Shown here: one piece after another, positions 1-7,731 of the stretch | Position numbering within the stretch: position 1 is the stretch's first letter | How the letters are laid out: every line of letters starts with the position of its first letter | Assembly: GCA_913030895.1 (NCBI GenBank) | Contig: CAJWGK010000014.1 | Span: forward strand, 1-32,199 | From: an uncultured Flavobacteriaceae bacterium | GTDB taxonomy: Bacteria > Bacteroidota > Bacteroidia > Flavobacteriales > Flavobacteriaceae | Reading direction: 5' to 3' | DNA: 32,199 nucleotides | The notes under the pieces: generated by a model | Told to the model about the DNA's origin: nothing | The model's database searches: none | Seen by the model: only the letters and a program-made list of their open reading frames with translations | Program-made: the position numbers and the translations under genes

Positions 1-414
1 TTTTTTATTTACTAAATAAATCGTGAAAACTAATCCAATGATAAGTGGGACATGTGTATGGTGTTAGTGAAAACCTGATCGTAAATTAAAACCTGTAACA
101 TTAGTCATTATAGATAAGCTTGAAAAAAACTATCATAGAAAAATTGAGCGGTTTAAAATCATTCGCATACATCCCAAGTTAGTGATCGAAAATACCCTAA
201 TAATACTGCTAAGCAACATCGTTTAATTGAGATACTACTTTCAAATTAAGACGAATTGAAAGATTATTCGTAAAAGCATCCTGGAGCAGCTAAAAAGAAT
301 TTAAACAGTGTATGAACCTGCTGACCTAAGATTTTAGGAGTAGTGAACTTAAGGCAATTCAATTAAACCTAACTATTTATAAATTGATATTCCAACCTTG
401 GTTTAAATTAAGCA
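1..414. other. AT-rich region without a recognisable gene
   Basis: No open frame of useful length and no RNA gene was recognised here. Short conceptual peptides can be read on the plus strand (for example around 121-240), but all are broken by stops within about 40 codons and resemble no family I can name. Together with the receptor remnant that follows, the stretch looks like decayed coding DNA. Confidence 0.4.
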
Positions 415-462
415 GTGAAAACAAAAAAAACTTTTCGCTCTGGCTGTTTTGCTTTTTAGTAG

Positions 463-633
463 TTTGTTTTTTATGAGGCTAAAAAAAAATTCTACTACAA
501 AGGATCTAATTTCAACAGTGGATTAAGTATTCATCTTTCTGCAGTCAATTTGTTTAACAATAAATTCAGAGCGCTACCTGGAACGCCACAAATCGGAAGA
601 ACTTTTACCACACGTTTATTGTATGATTTTTGA
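463..633 (+). pseudogene. C-terminal remnant of a TonB-dependent receptor
   Basis: The frame ending at the TGA at 631-633 reads through about 56 codons and ends ...NLFNNKFRALPGTP, then QIGRTFTTRLLYDF. This is the classic last two strands of a TonB-dependent outer-membrane receptor: the NLF(D/N)xxYR-PGTPxxGR motif and a terminal aromatic residue, needed for Bam-dependent assembly. Two in-frame TAG codons (457-462) lie directly upstream and no plug or barrel sequence precedes them, so only the tail of a gene of roughly 700-1000 codons is left. Just before it (415-475) a frame-shifted stretch reads like a signal peptide (KTKKT, then ALAVLLFSSLFF after one base shift). The remnant may therefore be the two ends of one receptor joined by a large internal deletion. 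The receptor identity of the tail is fairly sure; the deletion story is inference. Confidence 0.7.
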
Positions 634-686
634 TTTCTGGATACTCAAAATTAGTGTAAGTCAAAACCAAAACGGCAGGAAATTTG

Positions 687-694
687 TAACTTTG
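687..694 (+). promoter_or_regulatory. candidate -7 box of the ssrA promoter (TAACTTTG)
   Basis: TAACTTTG matches the Bacteroidota -7 consensus TAnnTTTG exactly and lies about 36 bases before the mature 5' end of the tmRNA. No clear TTG at the -33 position was found, so this rests on the -7 box and its position alone. Confidence 0.5.
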
Positions 695-729
695 TAATTC
701 CTTTAAAAAAGGAAGTTCATTGAAAATAT

Positions 730-1125
730 GGGGTCGACTGGTTTTGACAGCAGGTTCCCATGACGGAGTAAGCAGGTCGAGCGCTGAGACACAGCTCGTA
801 AATCATATGTTTCACACTTTAAATGGCGAGAATAACTACGCTCTAGCTGCATAATTGACTGAATTACAGTAAGTCATTGCCTAGTCCCGACCAGGTCGGG
901 AAGCCGGATGTCTCTCGATAGCCCTTGTTGACGGCGATCGATATTGAGGCACCATAAATGTCAACATCGAAATGCTATAGCATCGCTAGCGTTTTTCAAT
1001 AAAGATGATAAGGGTATCTAGGGCGGTTTTCGGTCACTGATACCTCGAAAAACAAACGAGAACTAAACCTGTAGAAAGCTCGGTTGTGACTTGTTTGGAC
1101 GCGGGTTCGATTCCCGCCGACTCCA
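730..1125 (+). ncRNA. ssrA: transfer-messenger RNA (tmRNA)
   Basis: tmRNA rescues stalled ribosomes: its alanyl-tRNA-like end enters the A site and its short reading frame adds a degradation tag. The 5' end GGGGUCGAC pairs with the 3' end CGACUCC to form the acceptor stem (one G-U pair). The T arm GCGGGTTCGATTCCCGC (1101-1117) is intact. The tag frame runs from GGC at 825 to TAA at 852-854 and encodes GENNYALAA, ending in the usual ALAA degron; the exact resume codon is inferred. A strong helix TCCCGA...TCGGGA (about 886-902) fits a pseudoknot-region stem. After the discriminator A (1125) the DNA reads CTA rather than CCA, so the CCA end must be added by nucleotidyltransferase. The length of about 396 bases is normal. 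Confidence 0.97.
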
Positions 1126-1131
1126 CTAATT

Positions 1132-1166
1132 ATCTCTTTAATTTTTTAGAGGTTTTTGTTTTTTTT
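1132..1166 (+). terminator. likely intrinsic terminator of ssrA
   Basis: ATCTCT (1132-1137) pairs with AGAGGT (1148-1153, one G-U pair) around a T-rich loop and is followed by a run of T residues broken by one G, up to 1166. The stem is short but the T tract and its place just after the tmRNA fit a Rho-independent terminator. Confidence 0.5.
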
Positions 1167-1221
1167 AGGCAAAGAAAAGCGGAAAGCTAACTTGATGCTA
1201 AAAAAAGCAGCATTTTATAAT

Positions 1222-2121
1222 ATGAAAAAATCCCATCTAATACTGCTAATCCTTGTAGCAACTTGTTTAATGTTTTTGACAGCATCTGGCGATTTTTTAA
1301 AGCATTCAAGCAATCAAATCGAAGACCCCAATACAATCATCATAGATTCGATTGAACGTGAGTATTTTATTCATCTTCCCGAAAACCTACCCACTAATGC
1401 TCCATTGGTCTTGGTTTTTCACGGGTATTCTGGAAATGCTCTAAGCACCATGCAAACAATGAGTTTTAATCAAATCGCTGATCGTCAGGGGTTTGCAGTG
1501 TGTTATCCACAAGGACTAGTCGATAATGAAGGCAATGGATTTTGGCAGGTCGGATATGATTTTCATAAAAACTTTGAAATTGACGATGTCAAATTTACCA
1601 TCAAGCTGGTCGAAAGGCTCCAAAAAATGTACGCACTGAGCAAAACCAATATTTTTATAACTGGCTTTTCAAATGGTGGTGATTTTTGTAATCTATTGAC
1701 CTGTAAAACAGATGGGATTTTTAAAGCAACTGCCCCTATAATAAGCTGTTTTATGAAAACGTTTTACGACAGTTGCCAGGTGGCAAAACCCATACCTACA
1801 TTTATGCTTAACGGCACTGATGATCCTATTACATTTTGGGGTGGAGACCTCGAAAACAAGCAGGGCTACGGTGCCTATCTTCCAACTCAGAAAATGGTGG
1901 ATTTTAGATTAAAACAAATTCAATATGACGCTGTTATAAGAGATACCGTTAGAAGTGCTGATCCAAATGAAAAAACATTGGTTTCAATTGATAAATACAG
2001 CAACGCACAGTCCAAAAATCAAATCTGGATGTACTCCTATGAAAATGGCGGACATGGACATCCAGACTATCTTGACTTAGAGGAAGAAATTTGGCGTTTT
2101 TTTGATCTCTATATTAATTAG
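1222..2121 (+). CDS. secreted esterase, PHB-depolymerase/LpqC-type alpha/beta hydrolase
   Basis: A serine esterase of the group annotated as poly(3-hydroxybutyrate) depolymerase or feruloyl-esterase-like (LpqC). It would hydrolyse carboxylic esters, for example acyl or feruloyl groups on polysaccharides, outside the cytoplasm. With the ATG at 1222 the protein has 299 residues. A hydrophobic signal segment covers residues 5-20. The oxyanion motif VFHGYSGNA is at 65-73 and the nucleophile elbow GFSNGG at 148-153 (Ser150). The acid Asp is within NGTDDP (197-202) and the catalytic His within GGHGH (276-280). All triad elements are present and spaced as in the family. I prefer 1222 over the ATG at 1195 and a TTG at 1156, because 1222 gives a proper signal peptide and 1156 lies inside the ssrA terminator. 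The natural substrate cannot be told from sequence. Confidence 0.85.
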   Translation: MKKSHLILLILVATCLMFLTASGDFLKHSSNQIEDPNTIIIDSIEREYFIHLPENLPTNAPLVLVFHGYSGNALSTMQTMSFNQIADRQGFAVCYPQGLVDNEGNGFWQVGYDFHKNFEIDDVKFTIKLVERLQKMYALSKTNIFITGFSNGGDFCNLLTCKTDGIFKATAPIISCFMKTFYDSCQVAKPIPTFMLNGTDDPITFWGGDLENKQGYGAYLPTQKMVDFRLKQIQYDAVIRDTVRSADPNEKTLVSIDKYSNAQSKNQIWMYSYENGGHGHPDYLDLEEEIWRFFDLYIN

Positions 2122-2150
2122 AGCTATTTTTTTGTTTTCAAAAAGTAGCT
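2122..2150. terminator. hairpin directly after the esterase stop codon
   Basis: AGCTA plus a T run and TG (2122-2134) pairs with CAAAAAG plus TAGCT (2139-2150), giving a stem of about 12 pairs with one bulged T and a TTTT loop. It starts one base after the stop codon. No T tract follows it on the plus strand, so termination or mRNA 3'-end protection are both possible. Confidence 0.4.
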
Positions 2151-2226
2151 ATTCTAGTTACAGATGGAATAAGGAAAGTCTCAATATCACTTTTTTTAGT
2201 AATTTGTAAGCTAAATCTACTTTTAA

Positions 2227-2661
2227 ATGAAATATCGTTTCTTATTCAAATCCAATGTACTTTTTCATTCAACCTCCTATTTCATGTTGCGGTTGGCAAC
2301 TGGTTCGATGATGTGTTACCTGCACGGTTGGTCAAAACTAACGGGAGACCCTGACCGTTGGTATCGATTGGGAACCTCGCTTACACAGTGGATTGGTATT
2401 GATGCCCTGGCTACCCCCCTTGGATTTATGGCAGCTTTTGCTGAATCGATTGCGGCGCTATTTTTAGCGGTAGGTTTTATGACCCGCCCCATGGCTTTTC
2501 TAATGTTTTTTACCATGTTAGTTGCTAGCACTAAAAAAATTACTCAAGCTGGAATCGGTGGAGCTGAACTCGCTTTACTCTATTTGTTTTTGAGCCTCTT
2601 TATTTTTTTTAATGGGGGTGGAAAATACAGCTTAGATCATTTATTTTTTAAAAAAAAATAG
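2227..2661 (+). CDS. DoxX family membrane protein
   Basis: A 144-residue inner-membrane protein of the DoxX/DoxD superfamily. It has about four transmembrane segments (roughly residues 17-35, 60-80, 85-103 and 112-130). The first carries the family pattern RLATG...HGWSKL (22-38). The middle of the protein has AAFAESIAALFLAVGFMTRP, typical of DoxX. The biochemical role of most members is unclear; some are linked to thiosulfate:quinone oxidoreductase or oxidative-stress complexes. It follows the esterase by about 105 bases, separated by a hairpin, so it may be its own transcription unit. Family assignment is good and the function is open. Confidence 0.85.
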   Translation: MKYRFLFKSNVLFHSTSYFMLRLATGSMMCYLHGWSKLTGDPDRWYRLGTSLTQWIGIDALATPLGFMAAFAESIAALFLAVGFMTRPMAFLMFFTMLVASTKKITQAGIGGAELALLYLFLSLFIFFNGGGKYSLDHLFFKKK

Positions 2662-2775
2662 TTCATTAGCAGGGTCAGGAACTCTGAAAATTGCATTGGA
2701 CATAATTTGGGAGAGTTAGTTGTTAAAATGTTCTCGGATGAGCTAAATAAATCACCGGAGTCCTAAAATAAAAAA

Positions 2776-4116
2776 TTAGAAATCTCGATTTTTTCCACTC
2801 AGAAATGCATTTGCTGCAGCTTCTTTAAATTCAGCTTTTTGACTGTCCCAATGCAAAGTTTTATTGGGGAATCTTCCAGCAATAACCCCCAGAAGAATCG
2901 TTTCAGTCAATCTTGCTGCATATGAAAATGGCGCAGAAACCTTGTCAGTTCCGAGGCAGGTATCAACAAACTGGTGATAGTGCTTGGGGGCATCTCTTTC
3001 ATAATCATTAACCGTGAGGCCCAACTTACCTTTAGGGTCGTATTTTTTGATATCTATATCACTGTATTTACCATTAACAATCAAACGTGGTGGTTCCATA
3101 AAGTGTGGTAATAACAATCTCCCTTTTTCACCGATAAACATCGCGCCTTGTAACGGTAATTTATCCTGATTTGGTAATCTCAACTCTTTATGAGACAGAG
3201 GCGCCCCTTTACCATCATACCATATCCATTCTAATTGATCAGTAGTGTATGGGGTTCCTGGAAAAGTGTAGGTAACTATATTGTTTTCGGGGTAGCCAAA
3301 TCCATTCGGTTTTCGGCATTTATTTTTAACGGTTTTGGGAACATCCAGCGCCAAAGCATTGTAAGGGGTATCAAAAATATGAACGCCCATGTCTCCCAAT
3401 GTGCCACAACCAAAATCAACAAGTTTTCTCCAATTTCCAGGGTGGTAAATTTTCTCTTTGAAAGGACGTTCTTCAGCTGTTCCTAACCACAAATTCCAAT
3501 CTAAATTTGATGGAATAGCATCAGTTCCTTTGGGGTATGGGCCATCATACCCCCAGTTTTTAGGAGACCAGGCTCTTACCCGACTCACCTTCCCAATAAT
3601 ACCTGACTGAATCAATAAGGTTGCTAATTTATAATCGTAAAAGGAATGGACTTGAATACCCATTTGGGTGATCAAATTTTTCTCTTCGGCCATCTTTCTC
3701 ATAGCCCTCACCTCAGTCACATGGTGTGCCAAGGGTTTTTGACAATAGACCGCTTTATTTTTTTCCATAGCCATCAATGCAGCAGGCGCGTGCGTGTGAT
3801 CAGGGGTAGAAACGATTACCGCATCGATTTGATCTGATAACTCGTTTAACATCACACGGTAATCTTTGAAGGTTTTGGCATTAGGAAATTCTCCACCCAC
3901 CTTATCCAGCGCAATAGCATCTACATCACACAGACCAACAACCTGAACACTTTTATGGGAAATTAAAGCTTTAAGATCCTGATAACCCATACCTCCTATT
4001 CCTATATGCGCAGTCCTCAATTTTTTTTGCGCACTTCCTTGGGACATTAACGATTGAGGTAAAAAAACAGAAGAAGCAGCAATCGCTGAAGTTTTTAAAA
4101 AATCTCTTTTTTTCAT
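2776..4116 (-). CDS. exported Gfo/Idh/MocA family oxidoreductase
   Basis: An NAD(P)-dependent type sugar oxidoreductase predicted to work in the periplasm. The N-terminus has a Tat-like signal KRDFLK (3-8) followed by a hydrophobic stretch and a small-residue cleavage zone (about 11-27). It carries Lys-Arg where the canonical signal has Arg-Arg. The Rossmann dinucleotide motif GIGGMG is at 39-44. The family catalytic motif appears as CQKPL (125-129; Lys127), and GDMGVHIFD (241-249) supplies the Asp and His of the second active-site motif. The length (446) fits the secreted subgroup common in Bacteroidota and Planctomycetes. The gene is last in the minus-strand block, 11 bases after a DUF1080 lipoprotein. 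That pairing suggests oxidation of a sugar hydroxyl, possibly C3, to a keto group (inference). The exact substrate is unknown. Confidence 0.88.
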   Translation of the reverse strand: MKKRDFLKTSAIAASSVFLPQSLMSQGSAQKKLRTAHIGIGGMGYQDLKALISHKSVQVVGLCDVDAIALDKVGGEFPNAKTFKDYRVMLNELSDQIDAVIVSTPDHTHAPAALMAMEKNKAVYCQKPLAHHVTEVRAMRKMAEEKNLITQMGIQVHSFYDYKLATLLIQSGIIGKVSRVRAWSPKNWGYDGPYPKGTDAIPSNLDWNLWLGTAEERPFKEKIYHPGNWRKLVDFGCGTLGDMGVHIFDTPYNALALDVPKTVKNKCRKPNGFGYPENNIVTYTFPGTPYTTDQLEWIWYDGKGAPLSHKELRLPNQDKLPLQGAMFIGEKGRLLLPHFMEPPRLIVNGKYSDIDIKKYDPKGKLGLTVNDYERDAPKHYHQFVDTCLGTDKVSAPFSYAARLTETILLGVIAGRFPNKTLHWDSQKAEFKEAAANAFLSGKNRDF

Positions 4117-4127
4117 TTTGGGGATAT

Positions 4128-4847
4128 TTATAATTTTTTGATTTTAACGTTTTTAAACCACAGGTTGCTTCCATGATCCTGAAAGCCTATGAATCCTGTT
4201 TTGTATTTTGCATAATCAGGGGCATTGGTCCACTTCCCTGAATCCCTTCTTTTATACCAGTCCTCTGACCAAGGGGTAAAGTTTAAAACCATTCTCCCGT
4301 TTAGCCAATGTTCCACACGCTCGGGTGTAAAGACAATCCTACTGCTGTTCCATTCTCCAACAGGGTTTAATTTTTTTTGTAAAGTATCTGGTGTATGCAT
4401 GGCATAATCTGCAGCTGTTTTTTGCCATTCATTTAGCTTATAATTATGGACCTCCTCATAATTTTCGTCGTCGAGTAGTTGGTATTCAGGTGCTACCACA
4501 GGGGGGCCATCATAGCCTTCTTTGAGGTGATAAAAAATTCCACTGTTGCCACCTCTCGGAATTTTCCATTCTACATAAAGTTCAAAATTATCAAATTCCG
4601 TTGCACCATAAATGATATCTCTGCTGCCTTTATAATCATAATCTTTCTCAATGATTTGATCAGTAGTAAAAGTCAATACACTATCAACGATCTTCCAGCC
4701 AGGGGGCATTTGATCACCATTATAAGCACGCCAACCTTTGAGCGATGTTCCATCAAAAAGATTGATCCATTCACTACTGTTTTTTTTGGGTTGTTCTCCA
4801 CAAGATAGCAATGAGCAAAGTGTTAGAATCAAAAGTATTTTTTTCAT
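4128..4847 (-). CDS. DUF1080 lipoprotein (3-keto-disaccharide hydrolase family)
   Basis: A 239-residue lipoprotein: the signal peptide ends in lipobox LLSC with Cys16. The rest is one DUF1080 domain (Pfam PF06439, named 3-keto-disaccharide hydrolase), a concanavalin-like beta sandwich. Family landmarks are LFDGTSLKGW (30-39), PRGGNSGIFYHL (97-108) and EYQLLDD (121-127). Characterised members cleave glycosides whose sugar has first been oxidised to the 3-keto form, by elimination and hydration. The gene lies between two exported Gfo/Idh/MocA oxidoreductases, 11 bases from each, so the three were probably selected as a unit: oxidise, then cleave. Membership is clear; activity and substrate are inferred. 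Confidence 0.88.
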   Translation of the reverse strand: MKKILLILTLCSLLSCGEQPKKNSSEWINLFDGTSLKGWRAYNGDQMPPGWKIVDSVLTFTTDQIIEKDYDYKGSRDIIYGATEFDNFELYVEWKIPRGGNSGIFYHLKEGYDGPPVVAPEYQLLDDENYEEVHNYKLNEWQKTAADYAMHTPDTLQKKLNPVGEWNSSRIVFTPERVEHWLNGRMVLNFTPWSEDWYKRRDSGKWTNAPDYAKYKTGFIGFQDHGSNLWFKNVKIKKL

Positions 4848-4858
4848 ATAAATTTGGG

Positions 4859-6259
4859 TTAGTTAATAATTTCAAGTGGTGAGGTCGATTTCCAATTGCC
4901 TCGGGTAAAATCTGGAAATTGTTGTGGAGCACCATCTTGATCGACAGAGCGACCACTCAATTCAGTTACAGCACTCCAAAAGGCTCCCTCATAGACATTT
5001 TGATCAAGTGGCAATCCTTTTTGTAAACATTCAATGATACGATATCTCATGATACCGTCCATACCTCCGTGACCACTTCCTTTAGATTGTTGATTCAGTC
5101 TCTTATATAGAGGGTGATCGTATTTTTCATACACTTTTTCAAGTTGTTCGCCTTCCACCCAATGGTGGTGATCTTTAGTTATTCCTTCAACACCCCCTTC
5201 AAGGGCAACACGCGGGGGAAAACCTGCCAAAGCACCTTTTGTACCCTGAATTAAATTCAATCTTGAATAAGGTCTGGGGCTAGTTTCATCCCATTGAACA
5301 AGAATTGTTCTTCCCATTTCGGTCTTAACTATAGAGGTATTGAGGTCGCCATTTTGAAAATCGAGTTGATTCCACTTATGATCTTCTGGATAATTTTTAT
5401 TGGCATATGATGCCCTCCCTAGGGCAGGGGTAGAATAGGAAACGAGGCTTTTAAAATTATCATCTTTTCTTGCCAAACTCATGTATTGCGCAACAGGTCC
5501 AAGACCGTGGGTTGGATAAAGGTTCCCTTTTCCAGAGGCATATTGGGGGGTTCGCCAAGAGCCAGTCCCGCGCTCAACTTCATTCATCTGCCACCTCAAT
5601 TCATGGATGTAGGCAGCCTCGCCATGGAGAAGTTCTCCAATGACTCCTTTTCGACACATATTGAGATACATCAACTCTGTCCTCCCGTAATTGACGTTTT
5701 CCATCATCATACAGTGCCTCTGAGTTTTTTCGGAAGTATCTACGATGGCCCAAAGGTCTTTTATGTTAGTCGCAAGGGGAACTTCTACAAAAGCGTGGGC
5801 TCCTTTTCTCATACTTTCAATTGCCATTGGAGCATGATTTTTCCAATTGGTGGAAATGAATACCGCATCGGGTTTTACCTCCTCCAACATGGTTTTCCAT
5901 TTGTTTTCATCGCCCCAGTAAGTAGCGATATTCGTATGTTGGTTCTGATTATCAACCTGCTTGATCATGTTGATTTTATCTTTGACCTTATCTTCATACA
6001 AGTCACTTATCGCCACTACTTCAGTTCCTGGGAGATCCGCTATATACTTTAAATGTCCGCTCCCCCGATGTCCAACTCCAATGAAGGCAATCCGAACGTT
6101 ATCCAATTTTGGAGCAGCAAAATCGCCCATATACATACCACCCGAACTGGGCAGTAAACTATTGGAGTCATCACAAGTCGAAATTATCGGAGCAGCTGCA
6201 ATAGCAGCTGCAGATAATGAGGTTTTTTTTAAAAAATTCCTTCTGTCTAGCTTCTTCAT
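4859..6259 (-). CDS. Tat-exported GH109-like Gfo/Idh/MocA glycosidase/oxidoreductase
   Basis: Residues 1-30 form a canonical Tat signal (RRNFLKK at 6-12, then an Ala-rich segment). The mature part has the NAD motif GVGHRG (61-66), VEVPLA (158-163) in place of the usual EKP motif, MENVNYGR (186-193) and HGLGPVAQYM (251-260). These match the pattern of glycoside hydrolase family 109. Family members use tightly bound NAD+ to oxidise C3 transiently, eliminate the aglycone and re-reduce; the founding enzyme is an alpha-N-acetylgalactosaminidase. The length of 466 is typical. The gene starts the three-gene oxidise/cleave set with the DUF1080 and oxidoreductase genes downstream. N-acetylgalactosaminidase activity is possible, but GH109 homologues in environmental loci often have other substrates, so specificity is left open. 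Confidence 0.85.
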   Translation of the reverse strand: MKKLDRRNFLKKTSLSAAAIAAAPIISTCDDSNSLLPSSGGMYMGDFAAPKLDNVRIAFIGVGHRGSGHLKYIADLPGTEVVAISDLYEDKVKDKINMIKQVDNQNQHTNIATYWGDENKWKTMLEEVKPDAVFISTNWKNHAPMAIESMRKGAHAFVEVPLATNIKDLWAIVDTSEKTQRHCMMMENVNYGRTELMYLNMCRKGVIGELLHGEAAYIHELRWQMNEVERGTGSWRTPQYASGKGNLYPTHGLGPVAQYMSLARKDDNFKSLVSYSTPALGRASYANKNYPEDHKWNQLDFQNGDLNTSIVKTEMGRTILVQWDETSPRPYSRLNLIQGTKGALAGFPPRVALEGGVEGITKDHHHWVEGEQLEKVYEKYDHPLYKRLNQQSKGSGHGGMDGIMRYRIIECLQKGLPLDQNVYEGAFWSAVTELSGRSVDQDGAPQQFPDFTRGNWKSTSPLEIIN

Positions 6260-6319
6260 ATTCGGTTGAATTCACAACAAAGTACAAATTCAATGATTTA
6301 AAAAAAATTTTTAATGACA

Positions 6320-7705
6320 TTAATACACTACACTATCTGTATCCAGTTTTTCAAGTTCATAGTATTGTAGAAGAAAAACACTTTTCAAACTATCAGGGAT
6401 TTTTAGGTTGCTATTAAATTGTTTTTTGAGATTGAATAAATTAACTTTTTTAATTGTAGGAAAATTGTACATCTTAGTCAAGTTATGGATTTCGAAATCA
6501 GTATTTACCAAGTTGATCTCTTTCAGGTTTTTTAATTGTGACAAAAGTTCAATCTGGCTACCGTTTATTTTGGTATTATCCAATTTTAAAACAGTGAGGT
6601 TAGGTAGTTTTTGAATGACTCTAAAGACAGAATCTGTAACCTTTGTTTTTCCAAGATCAAGAGAAACAATATGCTCTTTTATGGGAAGTAAACTTTGCGC
6701 TGAAAGGTCGTTAAAATCGTGATAGTTAATACATGAAATTTTAAGTAAAGGAGAAGTTTTATAAATTGGTGAGATAAAAAAACCTTTTTTCTTTAACGCT
6801 TTTAAAACCTCGTTTTCAGCGGGTGCAATACTAATATCAGGGTAAATCCCCGTTGGGTTCTTTTCAAAAAATGAAGCAAATAATTCTTCCTCGATTTTCA
6901 ACGCTTCAATCGAAGCTTCTTTTGGTGCCCCATGAGCTATCCAGCGGCTTAGTAATACATTTTCGGATTTAGTTAGCTGAACTTTAGCTTTAGGAGGCAT
7001 ATGTTTTTCGTCCTCCAAAGGCAAATGGATTCTTTTAAGAAGTAAACTCTGTTCAGGATCGGCTTTAGAAAACAAACTTCCCCCTTCTCCTCCATTCATA
7101 ATTGATGGATAGTCAATCAATACCAATTCGCCTTTCTTTTTTTTAGGACTGTGACAACTGATACATTTTGCATTAAAAACAGGTTGAACTATCGCTTGGT
7201 ATAAAGACTGGCTCCGATAAGTTACTCGATCTAACTCAATTTTTTTTATGGGGTAATCAACGCCCAATATGGCTTTAAAATTATCGGGAAGTGGCGCAGT
7301 TAAATGATCTTTTCCGTGGGTTAGGTTTCCTCCTAGATGACCAGTAATAATTAGTGATAGGATTAAAAAGTAAACTAATATTTTCCGAGATTTAAATCCA
7401 ACGAAAAAAATTCTTTTAAGGTTTAAATAAATCGTAACAGCTATAATTAGGACAATAATCCCAAAAATTAAATGATTTTGAATATCCTCCCACGCATAAC
7501 CCTCTTGATTATATTGAACAAACCCTGTTATTAAAGCCAATAAAGTTGAAATTGCTCCCCAAAAAAAAGAGAAACGCATGATAGGGAGGTATTTGTCTTC
7601 GTTTCCCGAGTAAAAAATCATCAAGGCGCCCAAAAACAAAAATCCTATTGGAAGGTGAACTACCAGAGGGTGGAACCTACCGACAATATCAATGATGAAG
7701 TCCAT
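6320..7705 (-). CDS. membrane-bound c-type cytochrome with leucine-rich C-terminus
   Basis: A 461-residue three-part protein. Residues 1-125 contain four transmembrane segments (about 13-32, 44-65, 78-95, 108-125), with HPLVVHLP (12-19) and GHLGGNLTHG (122-131), as in DUF2231-like membrane domains. Residues about 165-265 form a planctomycete-type cytochrome domain with one heme site CISCH (181-185) and a possible Met ligand in MPP (236-238). Residues about 320-450 carry leucine-rich repeats (for example NLTVLKLDNTKI). The membrane anchor plus heme suggests passing electrons between periplasmic partners and the respiratory chain; the repeats would bind a partner. It follows the DUF1501 gene by 26 bases, completing a trio with the DUF1549/1553 protein. 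The domain reading is good; the electron-transfer role is inferred. Confidence 0.8.
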   Translation of the reverse strand: MDFIIDIVGRFHPLVVHLPIGFLFLGALMIFYSGNEDKYLPIMRFSFFWGAISTLLALITGFVQYNQEGYAWEDIQNHLIFGIIVLIIAVTIYLNLKRIFFVGFKSRKILVYFLILSLIITGHLGGNLTHGKDHLTAPLPDNFKAILGVDYPIKKIELDRVTYRSQSLYQAIVQPVFNAKCISCHSPKKKKGELVLIDYPSIMNGGEGGSLFSKADPEQSLLLKRIHLPLEDEKHMPPKAKVQLTKSENVLLSRWIAHGAPKEASIEALKIEEELFASFFEKNPTGIYPDISIAPAENEVLKALKKKGFFISPIYKTSPLLKISCINYHDFNDLSAQSLLPIKEHIVSLDLGKTKVTDSVFRVIQKLPNLTVLKLDNTKINGSQIELLSQLKNLKEINLVNTDFEIHNLTKMYNFPTIKKVNLFNLKKQFNSNLKIPDSLKSVFLLQYYELEKLDTDSVVY

Positions 7706-7731
7706 TTATTGATGATATACTTTTAATTAAA

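Noticed and set aside
121-300. Possible transposase fragment in the left intergenic region
   Set aside because: The conceptual peptides are basic but stop-riddled and show no catalytic motif or terminal inverted repeats.
1156-1221. Upstream TTG start extending the esterase by 22 residues
   Set aside because: The start lies in the T tract after the tmRNA, and the added residues spoil the signal peptide; the ATG at 1222 fits better.
2733-2763. CTCGG...CCGGAG imperfect hairpin between DoxX and the oxidoreductase as a bidirectional terminator
   Set aside because: The stem needs a bulge and has a loop of about 18 bases, and the flanking T/A tracts are weak.
3235-6417. Plus-strand open frames across the oxidoreductase and DUF1080 genes
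   Set aside because: They are antisense to strongly supported genes, lack family resemblance, and have compositions expected of reverse frames.
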